Source: Gammaproteobacteria bacterium (lineage in GTDB: Bacteria; Pseudomonadota; Gammaproteobacteria; Steroidobacterales; JACDCP01). From it: a DNA stretch of 12,731 nt. The translations under genes were made by a program, and so were the position numbers. The stretch's first letter is position 1. Each line of letters opens with the position of its first letter. The notes below the pieces were generated by a model. The model was not told the origin of the DNA, ran no database searches, and was given only the letters and a program-made list of their open reading frames with translations. Location of the stretch: positions 1 to 12,731 of the forward strand of contig JACDCP010000056.1 of NCBI GenBank assembly GCA_013817465.1, read 5' to 3'. Shown piece after piece: positions 1-6,001 of the stretch.

Positions 1-2
1 CG

Positions 3-629
3 GACAACTTCCGTTTCCCGTACGCAGCCATCGGCTTCTCGGATTTCTGGCGGCGCTGGCACATCTCGCTGTCCACCTGGCTGCGGGATTATCTGTACGT
101 GCCCCTCGGCGGAAACCGCAAGGGCATGGCGCGCACCTACGTCAACCTGATGCTGACCATGCTGCTCGGCGGCCTGTGGCACGGAGCTGCCTGGACTTTC
201 GTCGTGTGGGGCGGTCTGCACGGCCTGTACCTCGCAGCCGAGCGCTGGCTCAGAGGTCGCTTTGGCGCATCGTCGTTCTGGCAAACGCTGCCGGCGCGTG
301 TCTTTCTCGCGCTGCTCACCTACTTCCTGGTGAACATCACCTGGGTATTCTTCCGCGCGCAGGATTTCGGCACGGCGCGGCGCATGATCGTGACCATGCT
401 CACTTTCGCCACCGACGGACAGAGGCTGCTGACCAGCATGCAGATCACCGGCACATCGCTGACCATCGGCGCCATGCTGGCTATCCACTGGTACATGCGC
501 AACCGAACGCTGCACGAGGTGGCCACGCGGCTGCCGGCGTGGCTGGTGGGCGTGCTTTGCGGGCTACTGGCCTGGCTCGTCGTCATCACGCAGGGAGGCG
601 GCAATGCCTTCATCTATTTCCAGTTCTGA
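3..629 (+). CDS. MBOAT family O-acyltransferase (AlgI-like), C-terminal part
   Basis: The reading frame is open from base 3, so this is the last 208 residues of a longer protein (the family is usually about 450-520 aa); its start lies upstream of the window. Family hallmarks are visible: FWRRWHISLSTWLRDY at residues 15-30, the VPLGGNRKG loop after it, and GLWHG with the presumed catalytic histidine at residue 60. Several hydrophobic helices follow (FLALLTYFLVNITWVFF and the C-terminal LVGVLCGLLAWLVVI). MBOAT proteins of the AlgI/PatA/DltB group move acyl groups across the inner membrane to acetylate cell-surface polysaccharides. The next gene, an SGNH-like protein, overlaps its end by 26 nt, which is the usual pairing for such machinery. 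The polysaccharide substrate cannot be read from this window. Confidence 0.93.
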   Translation, partial: DNFRFPYAAIGFSDFWRRWHISLSTWLRDYLYVPLGGNRKGMARTYVNLMLTMLLGGLWHGAAWTFVVWGGLHGLYLAAERWLRGRFGASSFWQTLPARVFLALLTYFLVNITWVFFRAQDFGTARRMIVTMLTFATDGQRLLTSMQITGTSLTIGAMLAIHWYMRNRTLHEVATRLPAWLVGVLCGLLAWLVVITQGGGNAFIYFQF

Positions 630-1686
630 TCAGCCGGTCATCGAACGGCCGATACCGCGCCTGGCCTGGACGGTTGCAGGCATGGCAGCGCTCGCCACGT
701 TCGTGGTCCTGCTCGGTGGCTGGGAGTGGCACTGGCGGGATTTCGGCGCCGCGCCCACCTATCGCAACAGCGATGGGCTCTGGGCCATCCAGCGACGCCT
801 CGTCGACCGCATTGAGGGCGACAAGACGATAATCATCGGTTCGTCGCGCGTGCTGTTCGACATCCAGTTACCGGTCTGGGAGGAAGTCGCGGGAGAGAAG
901 CCGATCCAGCTTGCGCTGGAAGGCACTTCGCCCATCATTTTCCTGCAGGACCTGGCCGATGATCCGGATTTCACGGGCATGTTGATCGTCGGCGTCACCC
1001 CGGACCTGTACTTCACCGACTTCGGCGTTCGCCGTCTCGATGCGCTCGATTACTACCGGCAGGAAACGCCTTCGCAGTGGTTCGGGCAACGTGTCTCGAT
1101 GGCGATCGAACCGTATCTCGGCTTTTATGAGGAAGACTATGCGCTGTTTGTGGTCCTGCGGCGCCTGCCCTGGCCGGCGCGCGAGGGCGTGACGCCCTAC
1201 CGGGATGTCCGGCGCCTGGCAGTCATGGCAGCCGATCGCAACACACGCTTGTGGAGCAAGCTCGAAAACGACGTCGCGTATCGAGACTATGCACGGAATG
1301 TCTGGATGCAACTGGGTCCGCCCCCGGGAGTACCCGAGGAGGAGCTCCGCCGGATGGCGGCTGCCGGGGTCGAGAAGGCTATTGCCGCGACCCGGCAGGC
1401 GTTGGACAAGCTGGAGGCGCGGGGCGTCGACGTCATCTTCGTGCGCATGCCATCATCCGGCGGTTTCTACGCCGCCGAGAGAAAACGCATGCCGCGCGAA
1501 CAATCCTGGGACCGGCTGATCGCCGAGACCGGCGCCATCGGCATTCACTTCGAGGACCATGCCGGGCTGCAGGGGCTGGATACGCCGGAGTGGTCGCACT
1601 TGAGCGGCGCCGACGCGGAGCGGGCGACGCGCAGCCTTTATGCCATCATCCGGGACGAGCTCGCAAGGCGCGAGACGCAGGAGTGA
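604..1686 (+). CDS. SGNH-hydrolase-like membrane-anchored protein, MBOAT partner
   Basis: The protein has 360 aa and one N-terminal membrane segment at about residues 20-40, with the rest probably periplasmic. An SGNH/GDSL-like core can be read: a beta strand running into GSSR (residues 79-82, possible nucleophile Ser80 or Ser81), then QLALEGTSP, then a second strand into VGVTPDLYF. Near the C-terminus PEWSHLS could supply the histidine, but the usual DxxH reads ExxH here, so catalysis is not certain. The ATG at 604 lies inside the end of the MBOAT gene (26-nt overlap), suggesting translational coupling. In AlgI-AlgJ/AlgX and PatA-PatB type systems such a protein completes acetyl transfer to the polysaccharide in the periplasm; that role is inferred here from context and the GSSR block. 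It could instead be an inactive SGNH-fold homologue. Confidence 0.75.
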   Translation: MPSSISSSDQPVIERPIPRLAWTVAGMAALATFVVLLGGWEWHWRDFGAAPTYRNSDGLWAIQRRLVDRIEGDKTIIIGSSRVLFDIQLPVWEEVAGEKPIQLALEGTSPIIFLQDLADDPDFTGMLIVGVTPDLYFTDFGVRRLDALDYYRQETPSQWFGQRVSMAIEPYLGFYEEDYALFVVLRRLPWPAREGVTPYRDVRRLAVMAADRNTRLWSKLENDVAYRDYARNVWMQLGPPPGVPEEELRRMAAAGVEKAIAATRQALDKLEARGVDVIFVRMPSSGGFYAAERKRMPREQSWDRLIAETGAIGIHFEDHAGLQGLDTPEWSHLSGADAERATRSLYAIIRDELARRETQE

Positions 1687-1690
1687 GGCC

Positions 1691-2128
1691 ATGAATCTGC
1701 TCGTAGCGCTCGATTTGTCCGCGGCAAGCAGCGATGTGGTGCGCGCCGTTCGCAAGTACGCAGCCGCGACGAAGGCGCAGGTTCGCCTGCTGCACGTTGC
1801 CGAGCCGAATCCTGCTTTCGTCGGCTACGAGGCCGGGCCCGATGTGGTCCGGGAACAGGTTGCGCTCGAGCACCGCAACGAGCACCGACTGATACAGGAG
1901 CATGCCGACAGCCTGCGCGAGGCCGGTATTGATGCCGCGGCGCTGCTGATTCAGGGTCCGATCATTGAAATCATTCTGAAAGAAGCGGAAAAAATGCCTG
2001 CCGACGTGATCGTGCTGGGTAACTACGGCCATGGCGCGGTTTACCAACTCGTGGCCGGCAGCACTTGCCTCGGCGTGGTCAGGCAGACCACGCTGCCATT
2101 ATTGCTGGTGCCGGTGAGCAAGACCTGA
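1691..2128 (+). CDS. Universal stress protein (UspA family)
   Basis: A 145-aa single-domain Usp protein of normal family length. It begins MNLLVALDLS, the usual first strand with the adenine-binding Asp, and carries the complete ATP-binding signature G-x2-G-x9-G-S at Gly110, Gly113, Gly123 and Ser124 (GNYGHGAVYQLVAGS). It is therefore expected to be an ATP-binding UspFG/MJ0577-type protein rather than a non-binding UspA. I chose the ATG at 1691 because AGGAG lies 7 nt upstream (1679-1683) and homology begins exactly there; an upstream in-frame ATG at 1640 would add 17 unrelated residues. It starts 4 nt after the SGNH-like gene ends, so the three genes are probably one transcript. Its cytoplasmic stress role is family knowledge; a direct link to polysaccharide acetylation is only suggested by the operon. 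Confidence 0.9.
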   Translation: MNLLVALDLSAASSDVVRAVRKYAAATKAQVRLLHVAEPNPAFVGYEAGPDVVREQVALEHRNEHRLIQEHADSLREAGIDAAALLIQGPIIEIILKEAEKMPADVIVLGNYGHGAVYQLVAGSTCLGVVRQTTLPLLLVPVSKT

Positions 2129-2134
2129 AGATCG

Positions 2135-2158
2135 GGAGCGGTCTCAAATTGCCGCTCC
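2135..2158 (+). terminator. Possible hairpin terminator after the Usp gene
   Basis: A perfect 7-bp inverted repeat, GGAGCGG (2135-2141) with CCGCTCC (2152-2158) around a 10-nt loop, starts 7 bases after the Usp stop codon. No T-run follows, so it is not a canonical intrinsic terminator. It may be an mRNA 3' end stabiliser or simply chance in GC-rich DNA. Confidence 0.35.
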
Positions 2159-2245
2159 GTCTCCCCATAAGAGGGCAGGGTGATGGGAAACCCGCCACAT
2201 GGCACAATCAGTCCGGCTGACGGTCGCTCACCCTGGAGGACACCC

Positions 2246-2701
2246 ATGAATTCGATCTGTATTTCCACTTTGGCCGCAGCCGCGCTTGTCATGTTGGCCA
2301 TGTCTCCGCCGGCCAGTGCCGCCGAAGAAATCGACTGCGAGCTGAGCTTTAATCTGAGCGGCTGGTCGGTGTTCTACAAGACCGCGTCCGGCACCGGCAC
2401 CATCACCTGCGACAATGGCCAATCGCTGCCCGTCACGATCAGCGCCGAAGGCGGCGGCATTACATTCGGCAAATCTAGCATCGAGAATGGCGTGGGCAAG
2501 TTCTCGGACGTAGTCGACATCGAGCAGACGCTGGGGAGCTATGCCAGCGCGGAGGCTCATGCCGGCGCGACCAAGTCTGCAAAAGCGATAGTCGCGACCA
2601 AGGGCGAGGTCTCGTTGCTGCTTTCCGGCACCGGCCAGGGTTGGGATATCGGCTTTGGCTTCGGCAAGTTCACGATCGAACAGACTGCCGCCCACGATTA
2701 G
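2246..2701 (+). CDS. Small exported protein of unknown function
   Basis: A 151-aa protein with a clear Sec signal peptide: a short N-terminus, a hydrophobic core (ALVMLAM) and an ASA cleavage site before AEEIDCE. The mature part of about 125 residues is rich in Gly, Ser and Thr and looks like an all-beta periplasmic domain. It contains two Cys (in IDCE and ITCDNG) that could form a disulphide, and blocks such as LSGWSVFYKTASGTGTITC and LLLSGTGQGWDIGFGFGKF. I recall similar uncharacterised exported proteins in proteobacteria but cannot name a Pfam family with confidence. The start at 2246 is set by GGAGGA at 2235-2240 and by the signal peptide; an in-frame ATG at 2180 would bury the signal peptide. 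It stands alone, 117 nt after the Usp gene. Confidence 0.8.
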   Translation: MNSICISTLAAAALVMLAMSPPASAAEEIDCELSFNLSGWSVFYKTASGTGTITCDNGQSLPVTISAEGGGITFGKSSIENGVGKFSDVVDIEQTLGSYASAEAHAGATKSAKAIVATKGEVSLLLSGTGQGWDIGFGFGKFTIEQTAAHD

Positions 2702-2770
2702 GTCGAGACTCTACAGCTTGCGATTCGAAGAGTGACGTTGGAGCAGCTTCGATTTCGTCATTCCAGTGCC

Positions 2771-2801
2771 GTCACCCCGGCGAAAGCCGGGGCGGAATCC
2801 C
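2771..2801. repeat. REP-like hairpin between convergent genes
   Basis: CCCCGGC (2775-2781), a GAAA loop and GCCGGGG (2786-2792) form a perfect 7-bp stem capped by a GNRA tetraloop. The flanks, GTCA before and GGAATCC after, resemble the widespread short proteobacterial repeat built around TTCCCGCGAAAGCGGGAA. It sits between two convergent genes (stops at 2701 and 2815), a typical REP position, where it could also act as a bidirectional transcription barrier. Only one copy is in the window. Confidence 0.6.
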
Positions 2802-2814
2802 GTCCACCGCCTGA

Positions 2815-3387
2815 CTAAACTGGCCGCTCAGTCGCCAGCCTGACCTGTGCTTCGGCCAGAACCTCGTCGAATTCCTCCTCGAGTTTAGGATTCACGCCCC
2901 GGCACGCGGCCACCACACGCTCCGCCCAGGCCAGGTACTCGACCCGCCGAGTCATCGGCCAGTCTCGCGGCGGCTTGCTCGTCACGTCCCGCACGTTGCA
3001 GATCTTGTCGGCGATCTTGATCTGCCGAGCGGCTGTCGAAAGCCCGGGACTATGCTCGATCTGCAGCCGCTTGCGTTCCGCCTTCGGCAGCGACTTATCG
3101 TCGGAAACTTCCTCGACCAACCGCCGCACGGCTGGGCCGAAGGCCGCATCGAGCTCATGCGCAGTCGTCTCCGTGTCTTCGAGGGTGTCGTGCAGGATGG
3201 CCGCCTGCAAAAGTGACGCATCGGTGACCCCGCCGACGCGCACGAGCAACTCGGCAACCTCAATCGGATGATTGATGTAGGGAGATACCTCCTCGCCCTT
3301 GCGAAATTGGCTACGATGCTTGTCGGCTGCGAAGCGCAGGGCGGAGAAGATCTCCTCCATTTCGCTCCCGCTGTCGGGACTTCTCAC
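2815..3387 (-). CDS. Small HD-domain (p)ppGpp hydrolase, MESH1/SAH type
   Basis: A 190-aa stand-alone HD phosphohydrolase that resembles the hydrolase half of SpoT/RelA and metazoan MESH1. The metal-binding set is complete and correctly spaced: His40 (INHPIEVA), His66-Asp67 (ILHDTLEDT), the conserved Glu70-Asp71 pair, and Asp127 in KIADKICNV with Asn131. These sit five residues after the equivalents in MESH1 (His35, His61, Asp62, Asp122) as I recall them. No synthetase, TGS or ACT domain follows, so it should only degrade alarmones (or NADPH-like substrates, as reported for MESH1). The start chosen is GTG at 3387, with AAAGGAG 8 nt upstream; an in-frame ATG at 3360 with a weaker GGGAG is the alternative. 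It converges with the exported-protein gene, and no partner gene is adjacent. Confidence 0.88.
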   Translation of the reverse strand: MRSPDSGSEMEEIFSALRFAADKHRSQFRKGEEVSPYINHPIEVAELLVRVGGVTDASLLQAAILHDTLEDTETTAHELDAAFGPAVRRLVEEVSDDKSLPKAERKRLQIEHSPGLSTAARQIKIADKICNVRDVTSKPPRDWPMTRRVEYLAWAERVVAACRGVNPKLEEEFDEVLAEAQVRLATERPV

Positions 3388-3554
3388 GCGTTTCGCTCCT
3401 TTTGTATAGCTTACGTCATGATCCAGCCTGATTCGTGCGCTGACAAGAGGTGAGAGATCGCGTTATATCCACACACCGTGCTCGCCGCCGTTCGGCCGTT
3501 GCTGCACCACCGGGTGCATTGCGCATGGGCCGCCTTTGACATTCGGACCGGATC

Positions 3555-3818
3555 ATGAGCAGCCTTGACATCCCAAGGGCGTCCAGGGCAAAGCGAGGAG
3601 AACAAATGGTTGCCGTCCCTGTACAGACCGCTCTTAAGGCCGCGCTTTTCCGGGAAATGCGTACAGCTGGTATTACCCGAGTCGAGCTCGCACGGCGTTT
3701 GCGCATCGATGAAAAAGAAGCGCGTCGGATGCTCGACCCGCGCCATGCCACGAAAGCCGACCGGCTGGAGAAGGCGTTGGCCGCTCTCGGCCGACATGCG
3801 GAGCTGCGCGTGGCGTGA
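3555..3818 (+). CDS. Truncated HicB-type antitoxin (C-terminal HTH part only)
   Basis: The 87 codons match the C-terminal part of HicB antitoxins: the interdomain linker DIPRASRAKRG, then VPVQTALKAALF, then a Cro/C1-like helix-turn-helix (ITRVELARRLRIDEKEARR) ending LDPRHATKADRLEKALAALG. The N-terminal partial RNase-H-like domain that binds the HicA toxin is absent: the frame meets a stop at 3537, just 18 bases before the first ATG. AGGAG at 3596-3600 lies 5 nt before a second ATG at 3606, so a 70-residue HTH-only protein could be made, but the conserved linker upstream of 3606 shows that this is a truncated gene rather than a naturally short one. No hicA is seen on either side. It may be a relic or a free DNA-binding regulator. 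Family assignment comes from recognised sequence. Confidence 0.7.
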   Translation: MSSLDIPRASRAKRGEQMVAVPVQTALKAALFREMRTAGITRVELARRLRIDEKEARRMLDPRHATKADRLEKALAALGRHAELRVA

Positions 3819-3845
3819 CGCGCAAACCAGACATGTCGGCGCCTC

Positions 3846-4223
3846 TCACGCGGCTGTCTTCGTCCGAGTCGGCCGAATCAGCACTTCAGCCGAAATGCCT
3901 AGCTCGTCATGCAGGCGACGGATCATGTTGATCGAAAGACCACGTCGCCGATTTAATACCTCGGCGACACGCGTGCGGGTGCCGATCAGGCCTTCAAGAT
4001 CCTTTCGCGTCAGACCCTGTTGCTCCATGCGGAACTTGATCGCGTCGATAGGATCGGGTGGATCCATCGGATACTTTTCACTTTCATAAGCATCGACTAG
4101 CGTCGCCAGCACGTCGAGTCGATCGCCGTCTGCAGTGCCCGCCTGCGCACCCCACAGCTTCCGCACTGCGGCCATGGCCGCCCCGTAATCGCTTTTTGTC
4201 CGAATCGGCTTAACGTCGCTCAT
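3846..4223 (-). CDS. higA: HigA-type antitoxin
   Basis: A 125-aa protein of the COG5499 HigA group. The N-terminal 60 residues (with ADGDRLDVLATLVDAYE and the acidic/proline stretch YPMDPPDPIDA) lead into a Cro/C1-type helix-turn-helix at about residues 62-116: FRMEQQGLTRKDLEGLIGT, then VAEVLNRRRGLSINMIRRLH. It neutralises the HigB toxin and represses its own operon. Its ATG at 4223 lies inside the last codons of higB (14-nt overlap), preceded by AAAGGT as a ribosome site. As in other hig operons, and unlike most toxin-antitoxin pairs, the toxin gene comes first. Confidence 0.9.
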   Translation of the reverse strand: MSDVKPIRTKSDYGAAMAAVRKLWGAQAGTADGDRLDVLATLVDAYESEKYPMDPPDPIDAIKFRMEQQGLTRKDLEGLIGTRTRVAEVLNRRRGLSINMIRRLHDELGISAEVLIRPTRTKTAA

Positions 4224-4536
4224 GGTCTACCTTTTTGATATCGATCCGGCCGTATTCCTTGTGGGTTCCAATCCACTTGATCCGGACAATTCCCTTTTCG
4301 AAGTCCACCGATGTTACCAGCCGGTAATCGTGACCTTTGATATTGAAAACGATCCTGTCCGCTGACACGACGCTCGCGAACGAATACAGACGCTTCACGT
4401 CGGCTGCACTGCGCCATTTCGCCCTGCGAACCTCGTCGAACCACGCGTCGACAGCATTCTTGACCGCCCCGTGATCCCTTCGGCCAAGGCGCGTGCGGAC
4501 GAACTTAAGCAGCGTGCGCCGGGCGATGATTCGCAT
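4210..4536 (-). CDS. higB: HigB-type toxin (mRNA interferase)
   Basis: A 108-aa protein of the RelE-fold HigB family (PF09907/COG4680 type). The diagnostic block is at the C-terminus: IVFNIKGHDYRLVTSVDF followed by IVRIKWIGTHKEYGRID. These toxins cut mRNA on or near the ribosome; the basic and aromatic residues Lys67, Arg72, Lys87, His92 and Tyr95 are plausible contributors (inference from the family). The ATG at 4536 starts MRIIARRTLLKF, typical for the family. The gene looks intact, of normal length, and overlaps higA by 14 nt. Confidence 0.9.
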   Translation of the reverse strand: MRIIARRTLLKFVRTRLGRRDHGAVKNAVDAWFDEVRRAKWRSAADVKRLYSFASVVSADRIVFNIKGHDYRLVTSVDFEKGIVRIKWIGTHKEYGRIDIKKVDHERR

Positions 4537-4553
4537 GCCAGACTGTACACCGC

Positions 4554-4566
4554 GCCCATTTTGGGC
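4554..4566 (-). promoter_or_regulatory. Palindrome upstream of higBA, candidate HigA operator
   Basis: GCCCATTTTGGGC is a perfect inverted repeat (5-bp arms GCCCA and TGGGC around TTT) centred 24 bases before the higB start codon. HigA antitoxins bind palindromes in their own promoter, so position and symmetry fit. The arms are short, so chance is not excluded. Confidence 0.4.
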
Positions 4567-4724
4567 ACAAGGGGCGAATCAATGAGGATGTTGCTATTCG
4601 CGTTAAACCGAGCAATGGAATTTCAAGCCGCCACGCCAAGTTCCGCTTGGAAAGCAGGTTACGGGTACAGGAAGAACGTGCGCACGGAAGTTGTATGAGT
4701 CTCCGATAACGAATTGGATCATTA

Positions 4725-4798
<74 letters not shown>

Positions 4799-4823
4799 AA
4801 CGCGAAAAGAAGAAGTCCCGAAA

Positions 4824-4852
4824 AGTATAGCGGGCCGCGTCCAGTGCGTCAT
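4824..4852 (-). promoter_or_regulatory. Promoter of the tRNA-Ile2 gene
   Basis: On the minus strand, ATGACG (4847-4852) and TATACT (4824-4829) are separated by exactly 17 nt and match the sigma70 consensus at 4/6 and 5/6 positions. Transcription would start about 20 bases before the mature 5' end of the tRNA at 4798. Confidence 0.65.
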
Positions 4853-4870
4853 CGGATTGGCTGGTTTTAC

Positions 4871-5195
4871 TCAGGCTGGCGTCGGCCTTTGCCCGTTCGC
4901 GCCGCGACCACTTTCGCCTGCGCGTGACCCTTCGGCCTGCCAGGCCAGCGCGGCCGCCGCGCAATGCTTGCGGAAATCGCCTTGCTGGCCATCGGACAGG
5001 TACAGTGATAGTCGGTTGCCGTCGACCAGCTCACGCGGTATTTGTGCGTCCCGGCGACGGTTGCGGTGAGTCTGCCGTTCCGCTCATTCAGCCTCGTGAC
5101 GCGGCCCTCCTGAAAATACGACTCGCCACGTGCGTAAGCGTGCGAGCCGGCCAGGCGGCGGATCTGTTCTTGGTCGGGCTGTTCGATCGCGGCAT
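4871..5195 (-). pseudogene. Decayed SWIM zinc-finger protein gene
   Basis: The minus strand encodes a recognisable small SWIM protein broken over two frames. One frame gives EQIRRLAGSHAYARGESYF, then QEGRVTRLNERNGRL, then TATVAGTHKYRV, and further on HCTCP, the first half of the CxCx(n)CxH zinc motif. The other frame gives ELVDGNRLSLY between these two pieces, and GQQGDFRKHCAAAALAWQ after HCTCP. Rebuilding the family pattern (YRV-ELVDGNRLSL-CTCP-GQQGDFCKHC) needs about three single-base frame changes within some 60 bases, plus a Cys-to-Arg change in the CKH half (RKH). No in-frame start codon exists upstream; an ATG at 5195 is in a third frame. The frame after GQQGDF ends at the stop at 4871. 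SWIM domains bind DNA or protein through a single zinc; this copy could not make a normal one. Boundaries are approximate. Confidence 0.65.
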
Positions 5196-5274
5196 CTTTT
5201 CTGCTCCGTATTCTTGCGACGCGAGCACAAAAGTTAGCCTGGTCGCCTTGCTCAATCCTCGGCCGCCGAGCAGC

Positions 5275-5303
5275 TTGTGCGGGAGATTGGCCGAATGTAG
5301 AAT
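5275..5303 (+). promoter_or_regulatory. Probable vapBC promoter
   Basis: TTGTGC (5275-5280), a 17-nt spacer and TAGAAT (5298-5303) match the -35 element at 3/6 and the -10 element at 5/6. The predicted start of transcription, near 5310, falls inside the palindrome that follows, as expected for an autorepressed toxin-antitoxin operon. Confidence 0.5.
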
Positions 5304-5322
5304 CCTTACATTCATGTAAGGA
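5303..5322 (+). promoter_or_regulatory. Palindromic operator upstream of vapBC
   Basis: TCCTTACAT (5303-5311) and ATGTAAGGA (5314-5322) are perfect 9-bp inverted arms around TC. A further half-site-like ATGTAG lies at 5295-5300. The palindrome abuts the -10 element and ends just before the vapB start, so a bound VapB or VapBC complex would block transcription. Its AT-rich composition stands out from the surrounding DNA. Autoregulation by the AbrB-type antitoxin is family knowledge. Confidence 0.7.
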
Positions 5323-5344
5323 GTTTCTCGTGGAGGACGATGCG

Positions 5345-5602
5345 ATGAGCGCCACGTCGACGATTACGAGTAAAGGCCAGACGACGATCCCGAAGAGCAT
5401 CCGGGACAAGCTCAATCTGCGGGAGGGCGACCGGCTCGAGTTTCTCGTCGAGGAGGACGGACGCGTCGTGTTGATCGCGGCGACCGTGCCGGTCGATGCC
5501 CTCAAGGGGATCCTGCCGGCACCGAAAAGGCCGGTGACTCTCGAAGACATGGAGTCAGCAGTGAGAGGGGCGGCGAAACGCCGGTCCGGAAGCCGCAGGT
5601 GA
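5345..5602 (+). CDS. vapB: AbrB/MazE-family antitoxin (VapB)
   Basis: An 85-aa antitoxin. Its N-terminal swapped-hairpin AbrB domain is clear: STITSKGQTTIPKSIRDKL followed by LREGDRLEFLVEEDGRVVLI (about residues 5-45). The tail, with LEDMESAVRGAAKRR, is the toxin-binding part typical of VapB proteins paired with PIN toxins. I chose ATG 5345 because GGAGGA lies 7 nt upstream and the family normally starts a few residues before TSKGQ. A GTG at 5330 (MEDDA extension), with AAGGAG ahead of it, is an equally possible start. The stop overlaps the vapC start (GTGA, 5599-5602), so the two genes are translationally coupled. Confidence 0.92.
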   Translation: MSATSTITSKGQTTIPKSIRDKLNLREGDRLEFLVEEDGRVVLIAATVPVDALKGILPAPKRPVTLEDMESAVRGAAKRRSGSRR

Positions 5603-5997
5603 AAGGCCTCGATACCAATGTCCTGCTGCGTTACTTTGTGGCGGACGATTCCAGTCAGGCAGTGCGCGCGGCGCGTTTTATCAAGAATAACTGTACGCGC
5701 GAGACGCCAGGCTTCATCAATCGTATTGTGCTGTGCGAGCTGGTATGGGTTCTGGAGAGCGCCTACGGCTATGCGCGCGCCGAAATCGTGCGACTGCTCG
5801 AGATGATGCTCAGAACGGCCGAGTTCACCGTGGAGGATCAGGCTGCGGCATGGGCGGCAGTGCGTCACTTTGCCGCCGGCCGCTGCGATTTCGCGGATGC
5901 ACTGCTCGCGCTGACGAACGAGCGGGCAGGTTGCGGCTCAACCGTTACCTTTGACCGCAAGGCAACGGCTCTGGCACAGTTCGAGCCTCTGAAGTAA
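5599..5997 (+). CDS. vapC: PIN-domain toxin (VapC)
   Basis: A 132-aa PIN-fold ribonuclease with the complete acidic active site: Asp5 (MKGLDTNVLLRYF), Glu47 (LCELVWVLE), Asp97/Asp100 (CDFADALL) and Asp119 (TVTFDRKA). VapC toxins use Mg2+ to cut tRNA or rRNA and are held in check by VapB. The GTG start at 5599 overlaps the vapB stop by 4 nt. Length and motifs suggest a functional toxin, in contrast to the decayed genes on either side. The RNA target cannot be read from the sequence. Confidence 0.93.
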   Translation: MKGLDTNVLLRYFVADDSSQAVRAARFIKNNCTRETPGFINRIVLCELVWVLESAYGYARAEIVRLLEMMLRTAEFTVEDQAAAWAAVRHFAAGRCDFADALLALTNERAGCGSTVTFDRKATALAQFEPLK

Positions 5998-6001
5998 TCC
6001 C

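Noticed and set aside
3411..3797. Minus-strand frames opposite the HicB remnant
   Set aside because: No motif, no ribosome site, and they overlap a recognisable HicB domain on the other strand.
4471..4698. A 75-codon + strand ORF between higB and the tRNA
   Set aside because: Its first part is antisense to higB; no ribosome site or family was seen.
4867..5868. A 333-codon minus-strand frame running across vapBC and the SWIM remnant as one gene
   Set aside because: Only its last part resembles SWIM; the rest is antisense to vapB and vapC and crosses their promoter.
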